23,023 nucleotides of DNA from Trebonia sp. (GTDB lineage: Bacteria; Actinomycetota; Actinomycetes; Streptosporangiales; Streptosporangiaceae), in NCBI GenBank assembly GCA_030038035.1, contig JASHPP010000271.1, positions 1 to 23,023 on the forward strand. Reading direction: 5' to 3'. How positions within the stretch are numbered: position 1 is the stretch's first letter; each line of letters opens with the position of its first letter. The notes beneath the pieces were generated by a model, which was not told the origin of the DNA, ran no database searches, and saw nothing but the letters and a program-made list of their open reading frames with translations. Shown piece by piece: positions 1 to 6,609 of this stretch. Both the position numbers and the translations under genes were made by a program.

Positions 1-698
1 ATAGGACCGACGCTGATCATCTGGTGCACGACCGGGGTCAGCGCCAGCCTGGACCCGGCCATCCTGGCGATCCGCGGCGACCAGACGCCGCAGCAGATGA
101 CCACGTTCTCGGTCTCGATCTCGCCCGCGGAGGTCGAGACCCCCCGGACCCTGCCATCGGAAACCGTGATGCCGAGCACCTCGGTGCCGGCCAGCACGGT
201 CAGCGCGCCCGATCGCTGCGCCGCCTCCCGCATCAGCGTCCCGGCCCGCAGCGAGTCGACCACGCCCACGGTGGGAAAGTACCCGCCGCCGAGGATGACG
301 GTCTCGTCCAGATACGGCACAAGCTTGTTCACCTCGCCCGGCGTGATCACCTCGGCCGGGATGCCCCAGGCCTTGGCCTGGGAGCAGCGCCTGCGCAGCT
401 CGATCATCCGCTCGGGGATTCGCGCCACCTCGATGCCGCCGCTCTGGGTGAACACGCCAAGCTCCTTGTACTGAGCCGTGCTGTCTTCTGTCAGCTCGAA
501 CATCATCTTCGAGTACTCGATCGGGAAGATGAAGTTGGACGCGTGCCCGGTCGAGCCGCCCGGGTTCGGCATCGGCCCCTTGTCCACGAGGACGAGGTCA
601 CGCCAGCCGAGCAGCGCCAGGTGGTGCACGAGGCTGTTGCCCACTATGCCCGCGCCGATGACGACGGCGCTGGCAGAACCGGGCTGGGTATCAGTCAT
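1..698 (-). CDS. FAD-dependent oxidoreductase, dimethylglycine oxidase-like (3' end outside window)
   Basis: This is the N-terminal 232 residues of a flavoprotein whose remainder lies beyond the left edge. Seen: a Rossmann FAD motif near residues 12-30 (VVIGAGIVGNSLVHHLA), an acidic strand end (VLVDKG), then GGSTGHASNF, the flavin-contact segment found in dimethylglycine/sarcosine dehydrogenases, and a later GVVDSLRAG stretch. These match the DAO-type domain of dimethylglycine oxidase as I know it. That family covalently binds FAD and demethylates dimethylglycine to sarcosine, usually passing the one-carbon unit to THF in a GcvT-like C-terminal domain. That domain cannot be seen here. The ATG lies 4 nt after the MTHFR stop, so translation is probably coupled. 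Inference: it consumes the dimethylglycine made by the corrinoid system. Sarcosine dehydrogenase or another GcvT-fused oxidase is possible. Confidence 0.82.
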   Translation of the reverse strand, partial: MTDTQPGSASAVVIGAGIVGNSLVHHLALLGWRDLVLVDKGPMPNPGGSTGHASNFIFPIEYSKMMFELTEDSTAQYKELGVFTQSGGIEVARIPERMIELRRRCSQAKAWGIPAEVITPGEVNKLVPYLDETVILGGGYFPTVGVVDSLRAGTLMREAAQRSGALTVLAGTEVLGITVSDGRVRGVSTSAGEIETENVVICCGVWSPRIARMAGSRLALTPVVHQMISVGP

Positions 699-702
699 GA
701 GA

Positions 703-1554
703 TCATCCCGCGAGTCGAGTTTTGTCTATTCCTGTGTGCTCCAGCGCGGCGCGGCGCCACTGCTCGGCCTGCTGGAGCTGGTTGAAGGTAAAGATGTGCA
801 GGCCGGCCACCCCGGACTCTGCCGCGGTCAGCACGGCGGACGCCCGGTCGAGCAGCCGGTCCGGGCTGTACCCGCCGGGCACCCAGAAGCGCAGGATCCA
901 GCCCGGGTGCCTGGTGATGAACCTGGCCGACTCCGACGCGCCCGCCACCGCGGCCATCCGCAGCAGCCTGGTCCGGCCGGCCGGGCCGGCCAGCCCCACG
1001 TACAGCGGCAGGGTCACGCCGCGCGCCCTGATCCGCTGAATCCACCGGGCCAGCGCGGCCGGGTCGAAGCAGACGTTGCTCACGATGTAGCTTGCGTGCC
1101 TTCGCTTGTCCCACATGGCCTGGATCGTGACGTCGTCGTGGATCTTGGGATGGCTCTCCGGGTAGCCGGTGATTCCGATCCGGCTGAACGGGCTGCCGAG
1201 CTCGGCCAGCCGCTCGAGCAGCGGCAGCGCGCCGTCGAACGGCCCGGCAGGGTGCGAGGCGTCACCGCCCGGCACGAACACGTCGTCCACGCCGCACGCC
1301 TTGAGCCTGCCCACGATCTCGGCCAGGTGTGCCTCGCTGGCCACCGAGCGGGCCGCCAGGTGCGGCACCACGACATAGCCGCGAGCCCGCAGCCGCTCGG
1401 TCAGCTCGATCGTCGGCTCCAGGCCCTTGACCGGCGAGGCGGTGACGGTCACGGTCATCCCGGCCGGCACCCACTCGGCGACCGCCTGCTCGATGGCCTT
1501 TGCAGGTATCACCTCGAAACGCGGGCCGCGCAGCAGGGTATCCAGGAGAGTCAT
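703..1554 (-). CDS. Methylenetetrahydrofolate reductase family protein
   Basis: A 283-residue TIM-barrel protein of the MetF/MTHFR family. Visible family features are TVTASPVKGLEPT near the N-terminus (the beta-strand carrying the usual S/P-rich turn), VPHLAARS near residue 86, a VPGGD loop near 130, and GITGYPESHP near 168, the segment that contacts folate and flavin in MetF. The C-terminus has the usual GLHIFTFN strand. The length is normal for a bacterial single-domain enzyme. The ATG overlaps the stop of the DUF1638 gene by ATGA. Chromosomal metF genes normally serve methionine synthesis. Here the neighbours are methyl-transfer genes, so I infer that it oxidises methyl-THF to methylene-THF, the direction needed to dispose of methyl groups from a demethylase. 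No iron-sulfur partner subunit is visible beside it. Confidence 0.85.
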   Translation of the reverse strand: MTLLDTLLRGPRFEVIPAKAIEQAVAEWVPAGMTVTVTASPVKGLEPTIELTERLRARGYVVVPHLAARSVASEAHLAEIVGRLKACGVDDVFVPGGDASHPAGPFDGALPLLERLAELGSPFSRIGITGYPESHPKIHDDVTIQAMWDKRRHASYIVSNVCFDPAALARWIQRIRARGVTLPLYVGLAGPAGRTRLLRMAAVAGASESARFITRHPGWILRFWVPGGYSPDRLLDRASAVLTAAESGVAGLHIFTFNQLQQAEQWRRAALEHTGIDKTRLAG

Positions 1555-2240
1555 GGCGCCTCCCCGACCAGATCGGCGAGCGCGGCCTCAAGCGCGCCGG
1601 TCCCGGTGTCGACCCTGGTCAGCGGCAGGCCGAACATCGCGGCCACCCGGTCCGCCTCGGCCTGCAGCCTGGCATCGGGCTCCTGGGCCAGCCAGACCAG
1701 CCGCCGGTAGTGCCCGAAGTAGTCGTTCCACAGCTCCGGGTACCTGTCCAAGCCAAGCTCGGCCAGCACCGACCGGTCGAAGCTGCGCAGCAGGTAGTCG
1801 GTGAGCACGTACGTGCCTGGCTCCGCCTCGAACATCGCCTCGATCCGCAGGCTCCCCGCGAACACGTCGTAACAGTGCAGCCCGGGCAGCCTGCGCACGC
1901 CGTACCTCGCGCACAGCTCGTCGAGCGCGCCGTAGCTGCCGCAGTCGGCGTAGGCCAGCGCGACCACGGCGCCCGAGCCCAGGGCTGATACCACGGCTCG
2001 TTCGGCCAGGATTGGTATTTTCTGCGGACGGTTGTGGAGGATGGCGGGCAGCGGCCGTACCGCGACCGGCCAGCCGCGGCGCGCCACGATGTCGCGGATG
2101 TGCCCGGCCAGCGCCCCACAGGCGATGATTTCAACCGGCTGGCTCTGCTGGCCAGGGGGGACGACCCCCTTAACCCCCCGGGAATGGCAGCTGGTCGACG
2201 AAGCGGTCGTTGAAGTCGGCGCGGTCGGAGAGCTCGACAT
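1551..2240 (-). CDS. DUF1638 family protein
   Basis: The core starts with IIACGALAGHIRDIV and continues through LPAILHNRPQKIP, ADCGSYGALDELC and LPGLHCYDVF to a C-terminal Asp/Leu-rich tail. This is the typical layout of DUF1638 proteins, a family of unknown function that I recall being found near corrinoid methyltransferase genes. Conserved Cys and His residues (ACGAL, DCGSYG, HCYD) suggest metal or cofactor binding, but that is inference. The only canonical start in frame is ATG at 2240, inside the 3' end of the upstream gene (71-nt overlap). It is preceded by GAGGAGG 5 nt away, so I used it. The first ~35 residues (Ser/Thr-rich) do not resemble the family and may not be translated; homologs normally start close to the IIACGAL strand. 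The stop overlaps the MTHFR start. Confidence 0.72.
   Translation of the reverse strand: MSSSPTAPTSTTASSTSCHSRGVKGVVPPGQQSQPVEIIACGALAGHIRDIVARRGWPVAVRPLPAILHNRPQKIPILAERAVVSALGSGAVVALAYADCGSYGALDELCARYGVRRLPGLHCYDVFAGSLRIEAMFEAEPGTYVLTDYLLRSFDRSVLAELGLDRYPELWNDYFGHYRRLVWLAQEPDARLQAEADRVAAMFGLPLTRVDTGTGALEAALADLVGEAP
2156..2169 (-). other. G5/C5 hairpin at a gene junction
   Basis: GGGGG, a 4-nt loop and CCCCC lie directly after the TAA (2170-2172) of the ASKHA C-terminal frame and inside the 5' part of DUF1638. Further C/G runs flank it. There is no T tract on either side, so it does not look like an intrinsic terminator. It could slow ribosomes or affect DUF1638 initiation, but this is only a structural observation. 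Confidence 0.35.
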
Positions 2241-2553
2241 ACCTCACCTCCTCAAGCAGCGCCAGGCCGGCGGCCCGCTCCCGGACCGAAAGCAGCGCCA
2301 TCTTCGCCCCCTCGCCCGCCACGTTCCCGGCGCTGACGATCCGCAGCAAAGGGACGTCCGGCACCAGGCCGAGCCGGACCGCGTTGGCGGGGGACAGGTA
2401 GATGCCGAACGACCCGGCCAGCAGGACCTGCTGGATGTCCCCGGCAGCCAGGCCCGCCTCCTCGAGCAGGATGCGCCAGCCGGTGGCGATGGCCGCCTTG
2501 GCGAACTGCAGTTCCCGCACGTCCCGCTGGGTCAGGTACACCGACCGGGACAC
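2170..2553 (-). CDS. C-terminal part of the corrinoid-reactivation ASKHA protein (separate frame)
   Basis: This 127-residue frame carries the conserved end of the RACo/RamA-type DUF4445 domain: YLTQRDVRELQFAKAAI near residues 6-22, then ILLEEAGL, VLLAGSFGIYLSPANA and IVSAGNVAGEGAKMALLS, ending QLPFPGG. It continues the protein at 2532-4052 without an apparent gap in homology, but in the -1 frame. A GTG at 2553 has GAGGAGG only 4 nt upstream, so it may be independently translated as a second polypeptide, overlapping the first by 22 nt. Otherwise it is the tail of a frameshifted gene, or a single-base sequencing error split the frame. In known relatives both parts are one chain of about 600-650 residues. 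The two parts sum to about that length. Confidence 0.75.
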   Translation of the reverse strand: MSRSVYLTQRDVRELQFAKAAIATGWRILLEEAGLAAGDIQQVLLAGSFGIYLSPANAVRLGLVPDVPLLRIVSAGNVAGEGAKMALLSVRERAAGLALLEEVRYVELSDRADFNDRFVDQLPFPGG

Positions 2554-4052
2554 GTCGCCTCCTCGCCGAGCCAGTGCAGCACGAACACGCGCTCCGCGCC
2601 CAGCGTCGTCAGCCGGCCAGCCAGGCCGGGGGCCAGAGCGGCGGCCGCGGACTCCGCCACGAACCGGCCAGAGGAGTCGAGCAGCCCGAGCCGGAGCAGC
2701 CCGGTCACCGCGTCCACGAGCCCGGACCCGCAAAGGCCCGCGGGCGGAGCCTCCCCGATGACCGACAGCGAAAGCCCGTCCGGCGCCATCGTGACACCCT
2801 CGATCGCGCCGGACGCGGCGCGCATCCCGCAGCGGATCGCCGCGCCCTCGAAGGCGGGGCCGGCCGGCGCCGCGGTGGCAAGCAGCCAGTCCCGGTTGCC
2901 GAGCACGATCTCGCAGTTGGTGCCGATGTCGATGAACAGCCGGGTCCGCGCGTCCCGGTCCATGCCCGAGGCGAGCAGGCCCGCGGTGATGTCACCGCCC
3001 ACGTACGCGCCGAACGCGGGGAACACGACCGCCCGGGCCCGCGGGTGCACGGCCAGCCCCAGGTCGGCGGCGAGCACCTCGGGCAGCAGCCGGGCGGCCA
3101 GGATGAACGGCGCCACCCCGAGCGGCTCAGGGTCGATGCCGAGCGCGATGTGCGTCATGGTGGCGTTGCCGGCCAGCGCGATCTCGTACACGTGGGCCGG
3201 ATCGACTTCGGCAGAAGCGCACACCTCGGCGGTCAGCCCGGCCAGCGTCTGCTCGGCGAGTGCGCGAAGCCGGCCGAGCGCCGACGGGTCCAGCATCGCC
3301 GCGCTGATCCGGGTGATCACGTCCGCGCCGAACGGCTGCTGGGCGTTCAGCGCCGAGGCCACGGCGACGGGCGTCCCCGTGGACAGGTCAAGCAGGGTGG
3401 CCACCACGGTCGTGGTGCCCAGGTCGAACGCGATCCCGTAGGCCAGCGCGGTCGTGTCCCCGGGCTGCACGTCGATCAGGACGTCGTCCACGACCACCGC
3501 GGTAACCTTGCAGTCCGCGGCGCGCAGCACGCGCCGTGCCGCCAGGACCGCGTGCAGGTCGGCCCGCAGTTCCAGGTCATCGAGCGCGTCCAGGACCCGT
3601 TCCAGGTCGCTGCGCTGGTCGGCCAGGGACGGCTCGCGCAGTTCCAGGTACCGCTTTTGCACCGCGGGCCGCAAGATGACGCGGCGGCCCACCCCGACGG
3701 TGGCCGCCTTCGGCCGGGTGACCAGCGGCGGCACCTCGACAGCGGCATCCGACGACGCCAGAGCCCGGCAGGCCAGCCGCCACCCAAGACGCAGCTCGTC
3801 CGGGGAGAACGCGCGGCTGTCCACCGCTGACGGCGCGGGAGCGCCCTCGGCAATCCGCACGCGACACTTCTTGCAGGTGCCGTGCCCGCCGCAGGTGGAG
3901 TCGATGGCGATGCCGTTCCAGCTCGCCGCGTCGAACACGGTGACCCCGGCGGGCACCCGGACCCGCCGCCCGCCCGGCTCGAAGAGCAGGTCCACCCGGG
4001 GCGGCCCCGCGCCGCCAGCCAGCTGAGCGTCCGGCGCCTGGGCTGTCGTCAC
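2532..4052 (-). CDS. Corrinoid-activation protein, [2Fe-2S] ferredoxin plus ASKHA ATPase domain (RACo/RamA-like), N-terminal part
   Basis: A 506-residue product. Residues 20-100 form a 2Fe-2S ferredoxin domain with ligands C54, C60 and C63 (STCGGHGTCKKC) and C95 (RLACRA). From about 205 the ASKHA fold begins: FDLGTTTV (209-216), ALNAQQPFGADVITRI, AGNATMTHIALG, FIDIGTNCEIVLGN and a GPAFEGAAIRCGM phosphate loop. RACo-type proteins hydrolyse ATP to drive reduction of inactive Co(II) corrinoid to Co(I). This one should reactivate the corrinoid protein encoded at 4950-5615. The start is GTG at 4052, which overlaps the upstream TGA (GTGA). A longer ATG at 4127 lies inside the upstream gene and adds only low-complexity sequence. 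The reading ends early, after HWLGEEA, and the family C-terminus follows in the -1 frame. Confidence 0.83.
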   Translation of the reverse strand: MTTAQAPDAQLAGGAGPPRVDLLFEPGGRRVRVPAGVTVFDAASWNGIAIDSTCGGHGTCKKCRVRIAEGAPAPSAVDSRAFSPDELRLGWRLACRALASSDAAVEVPPLVTRPKAATVGVGRRVILRPAVQKRYLELREPSLADQRSDLERVLDALDDLELRADLHAVLAARRVLRAADCKVTAVVVDDVLIDVQPGDTTALAYGIAFDLGTTTVVATLLDLSTGTPVAVASALNAQQPFGADVITRISAAMLDPSALGRLRALAEQTLAGLTAEVCASAEVDPAHVYEIALAGNATMTHIALGIDPEPLGVAPFILAARLLPEVLAADLGLAVHPRARAVVFPAFGAYVGGDITAGLLASGMDRDARTRLFIDIGTNCEIVLGNRDWLLATAAPAGPAFEGAAIRCGMRAASGAIEGVTMAPDGLSLSVIGEAPPAGLCGSGLVDAVTGLLRLGLLDSSGRFVAESAAAALAPGLAGRLTTLGAERVFVLHWLGEEATCPGRCT

Positions 4053-4933
4053 GGCATGGCCCGAGTGGCCGCGGTGGCCGCGGTCGCCTGCGAAGCGCGA
4101 TGGGCGGCGATCCAGGCCGCGCCCCACGGGTCGCGGTCGAGCAGCAGGTCGGCCGCCTGCACCGAGCGGACGATCCGCGGCGCCCGGGCGTCCATGATCG
4201 CGCTGGTCAGCCCGCAGCGGATGGCCATCGGCAAGAACGCCGCCCCGAGCGCCTCCCGTTCCGGCATGCCGAACGAGACGTTGGACGCCCCCAAAGTCGT
4301 GTTCACCCCGAACTCGGCGCGCAGCAGTTCCAGCGTGTCCAGCGTCCGGGCGACCAGCGAGGTGTCCGCGCCGATCGGCATGGCCAGCGGGTCGATCACG
4401 ATGTCCTCGATCGGGATGCCGTACCGCCCGGTCGCGACAGAGATGATCTTGCGGGCGAGCTCCAGCCGGCGCACAGGGTCCGCCGGGATCTCCTCCTCGT
4501 CGTTGGGCAGCGCGATGACCGCCGCGCCGTGCCGCTTGACCAGCGGCAGGATGGCCGCCAGCCGGTCGTCTTCGGCGGTGACCGAGTTCACAAGCGCCTT
4601 GCCCTGGTAGGCGGCCAGCCCCGCCTCAAGGACCGAGACGATCGAGGAGTCCAGGCACAGCGGCAGGTCGGTCAGGCCCTGAATCAGCGTGACCGCGGCG
4701 ACCATCAGCTCGGCCTCGTCGGCCAGCGGCGCGCCCATGTTGACGTCGAGCACCATCGCGCCGCCGGCCACCTGCGCAGCAACGTCGGTCGAGATCCGGG
4801 ACAGGTCCCCGCGGCGCAGTTCCTCTTGAAAGATGCGACGCCCGGTCGGGTTGATCCGCTCCCCGATGATGCAGAACGGCCGTTCAGGACCGATGACGAC
4901 CTCGCGCGACGCCGACCGCAGCACCGTCTCCAT
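4049..4933 (-). CDS. Pterin-binding (DHPS/MetH-like) methyltransferase, methylcorrinoid:tetrahydrofolate type
   Basis: A 294-residue TIM-barrel protein. It opens with FCIIGERINPTGRR, the folate-domain signature of MetH, AcsE and MtgA-type enzymes, followed by ADVNMGAP-like VLDVNMGAPLADE, LPLCLDSS, ALVNSVTAE, DIVIDPLAMPIGAD and LGASNVSFGMPER. These loops hold the pterin-binding Asn and Asp residues of the family. The predicted role is to move the methyl group between the corrinoid protein and tetrahydrofolate, in the cytoplasm. The Ala-rich C-terminal tail (QATAATAATRAMP) is outside the fold. I chose ATG 4933; a TTG two codons upstream is the alternative, and both follow an AGGACGGGG stretch. 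The gene lies 16 nt after the corrinoid protein and overlaps the next start by 4 nt. A stand-alone dihydropteroate synthase is unlikely given the MetH-like loops and neighbours. Confidence 0.87.
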   Translation of the reverse strand: METVLRSASREVVIGPERPFCIIGERINPTGRRIFQEELRRGDLSRISTDVAAQVAGGAMVLDVNMGAPLADEAELMVAAVTLIQGLTDLPLCLDSSIVSVLEAGLAAYQGKALVNSVTAEDDRLAAILPLVKRHGAAVIALPNDEEEIPADPVRRLELARKIISVATGRYGIPIEDIVIDPLAMPIGADTSLVARTLDTLELLRAEFGVNTTLGASNVSFGMPEREALGAAFLPMAIRCGLTSAIMDARAPRIVRSVQAADLLLDRDPWGAAWIAAHRASQATAATAATRAMP

Positions 4934-4949
4934 GGACAATGACCCCGTC

Positions 4950-5615
4950 CTACGCGAGCGCCGCGGCGCGGCGCATGGCGAGCAGTTCCTTGGCCCGGAC
5001 GACGGCGGCCGAGGCGTCGGCCGCGTAGCCGTCCGCGCCGACCACGTCGGCGTACTCCTGCGTCACCGGGGCACCGCCCACCATCACGATCACCTGGTCG
5101 CGCAGCCCGGCCTTGGTCAGCGCGTTGATGTTCGCCTTGAACATCGGCATCGTCGTGGTCAGGAACGCCGAGAAGCCGACGATGTCCGGCCGGTGCTCCT
5201 GCACGGCCGCGACGAACTTCTCCGGCGCCACCTGGACGCCGAGGTCGATGACCTGGAACCCGGCCCCCTCGAACATGATGTTCACCAGGTTCTTGCCGAT
5301 GTCGTGCACGTCGCCCTTGACCGTGCCCATCACGACCGTGCCGATCGCCGCGACGCCGGTCTCGGCGAGCAGCGGACGGAGGATCTCCAGCGCCCCCGCC
5401 ATCGCCTTGCCGGCGATGAGCATCTCAGGGACGAAGAAGTCGCCGCGCTCGAACCGGGCCCCGACCTCCTCAAGAGACGGGATCAGCGCTTCGTACAGCA
5501 GGGTCTCCGGGCCAATGCCATCCGCAAGACCGGCCGACGTCAAGCGGAGTACCTCCGGCCCGTTGCCGACCAGCGTGAAGTCGTAGAGCTGCTGGAGAAG
5601 CTCGTCCTTGGTCAC
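4950..5615 (-). CDS. Corrinoid (cobalamin-binding) methyl-carrier protein, MtbC/MttC-like
   Basis: A 221-residue two-domain corrinoid protein. Residues 1-88 form the helical cap (B12-binding 2) with EALIPSLEEVGARFERGDFF and PEMLIAG. Residues about 90-210 form the Rossmann-like B12 domain with GTVKGDVHDIGKN (97-109), where H104 is the lower axial cobalt ligand of the DxHxxG motif, then GFSAFLTTTM and VMVGGAPVT, the usual Ser/Thr and GG cofactor loops. It carries the methyl group between the MttB-like enzyme and the THF methyltransferase. The start is GTG at 5615 with an AGGAAGG about 7 nt upstream. It is the first gene after the IclR regulator (45-nt gap), and the tandem repeat there may hold its own promoter. 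Confidence 0.93.
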   Translation of the reverse strand: MTKDELLQQLYDFTLVGNGPEVLRLTSAGLADGIGPETLLYEALIPSLEEVGARFERGDFFVPEMLIAGKAMAGALEILRPLLAETGVAAIGTVVMGTVKGDVHDIGKNLVNIMFEGAGFQVIDLGVQVAPEKFVAAVQEHRPDIVGFSAFLTTTMPMFKANINALTKAGLRDQVIVMVGGAPVTQEYADVVGADGYAADASAAVVRAKELLAMRRAAALA

Positions 5616-5626
5616 GGGCGCACCTT

Positions 5627-5654
5627 CCTATCGGACAGGGCCTATCGGGCAGGG
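5627..5654. repeat. 14-bp tandem direct repeat upstream of the corrinoid gene
   Basis: Two adjacent 14-mers, CCTATCGGACAGGG and CCTATCGGGCAGGG, differ at one base. They fill most of the 45-nt gap between the IclR gene and the corrinoid gene. The downstream copy (minus-strand sense) runs into the ribosome binding site. They may be a regulator site or a spacer duplication. Nothing else in the gap explains them. Confidence 0.6.
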
Positions 5655-5660
5655 TCGGGC

Positions 5661-6458
5661 CTAGCCGGGAGGAGCCGGGTCGCCGGCCCGGTACCCGAGG
5701 GCCGCGGACAGGCCGCCGGCCGCCGTCACGCACGCCTCCGCCACCGAGGAGACCTTGGCCGCGGACAGGCGGCTGGACGGCGCGGACACCGACATCGCCG
5801 CCACGACCACGCCGCCGTCCCGCCGCACCGGCGCGGCGACCGCGACCAGGCCGGGCTCGAGTTCCTCGTCGGTGACGGCGTAGCCGCGGTCCCGCACGAA
5901 GCGCAGGTCATCCAAAAGCGCGCCGCGGCTGGTGATCGTCCGGGGCGTGCGGGCCGCCAGCCGGCCCGGCGGCAGGGAGGCGGCGCCGTAGGCGAGCAGC
6001 ACCTTGCCGAGCGCCGCGCAGTGCAGGGGGACCGGCCGGCCCACCCAGTTGGTTCCGCCGATCAGGTACTTGGCGTCCACCTGGGCGATCTGCTCCACCA
6101 CGCCGTCGCGGGCCACGCCCAGGTTGACCGTCTCACCCGTCACCGAGCCGAGCCGGTCGAGGAACGGGCGCGCCACCTCGACCAGGCCCGCCTCCGCGCC
6201 GCCGCGCCAGGCGTACCGCACGAACATCTCGCCGGGGGAGAACCTGCCGTCGTCGTCCCGCCGGACCAGGCCGTTGCGCTCAAGCGCGAGCAGCAGCCGG
6301 GAGGTGGTGCTCTTGGCCAGCCCGGTCGCGGCGGCCAGCTCGGTGAACGTCACCGAGTCGGGGGCGGCCACCACTTCCGAGACCAGCCGGGCGGCCCGGT
6401 CGACGGCCTGCGTCCCGGTCGGGGCGCCAGGGCTGGCGGTGGTGGTCCTTGCGTGCAT
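5661..6458 (-). CDS. IclR-family transcriptional regulator
   Basis: A 265-residue IclR protein. The N-terminal winged helix-turn-helix is TQAVDRAARLVSEVV, then FTELAAATGLAKSTTSRLLLALERNGLVRR. It is followed by the effector-binding GAF-like domain with PLHCAALGKVLLA, RDRGYAVTDEELEPGLVAVAAPV and VVAAMSVSAPSSRL. It should bind as a dimer/tetramer and sense a small ligand, here probably the methylated substrate or a product (inference). I chose ATG 6458, which has GCAGGA six nucleotides upstream. ATG 6485 and 6476 are also in frame and would add up to nine residues. The two palindromes at 6489-6529 lie immediately upstream, fitting control of its own gene and of the divergent MttB-like gene. Confidence 0.9.
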   Translation of the reverse strand: MHARTTTASPGAPTGTQAVDRAARLVSEVVAAPDSVTFTELAAATGLAKSTTSRLLLALERNGLVRRDDDGRFSPGEMFVRYAWRGGAEAGLVEVARPFLDRLGSVTGETVNLGVARDGVVEQIAQVDAKYLIGGTNWVGRPVPLHCAALGKVLLAYGAASLPPGRLAARTPRTITSRGALLDDLRFVRDRGYAVTDEELEPGLVAVAAPVRRDGGVVVAAMSVSAPSSRLSAAKVSSVAEACVTAAGGLSAALGYRAGDPAPPG

Positions 6459-6488
6459 CTGGTGTCCTGCGGCCATGAGTTCCATGTT

Positions 6489-6529
6489 ACGGAACTCCGT
6501 TCTACGATGTGATGTTACGGAAGGTCCGT
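6489..6529. promoter_or_regulatory. Paired palindromes in the IclR/MttB-like divergent promoter, candidate operator
   Basis: ACGGA-AC-TCCGT at 6489-6500 and ACGGA-AGG-TCCGT at 6517-6529 are perfect 5-bp arms with 2- and 3-nt spacers. Both are preceded by the same ATGTTACGGAA, giving direct repeats 28 bp apart, close to helical phasing. IclR proteins bind short partial palindromes near their own promoters, so these are good operator candidates. The regulator assignment is inferred from position only. Confidence 0.68.
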
Positions 6530-6609
6530 GCCTGGGTCAACATTTGTGCAGGGGCACGACTGGGGCCCCGGCCGACGGCTAATGCAGCACCGGCGGGAAC
6601 GAGGTGGCC

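Noticed and set aside
2156..2169. Terminator after the reactivation gene
   Set aside because: There is a G/C-only stem without a T tract, and it lies inside the next coding frame. Termination here would cut the operon.
2032..3441. Long plus-strand open frame antisense to the corrinoid-reactivation gene
   Set aside because: Its translation is low-complexity Arg/Ser/Ala sequence without family motifs. The opposite strand encodes clear ferredoxin and ASKHA motifs.
4833..6512. 559-residue plus-strand open frame across the corrinoid and IclR genes
   Set aside because: It is a shadow caused by high GC. It lacks domains and overlaps two unmistakable minus-strand genes.
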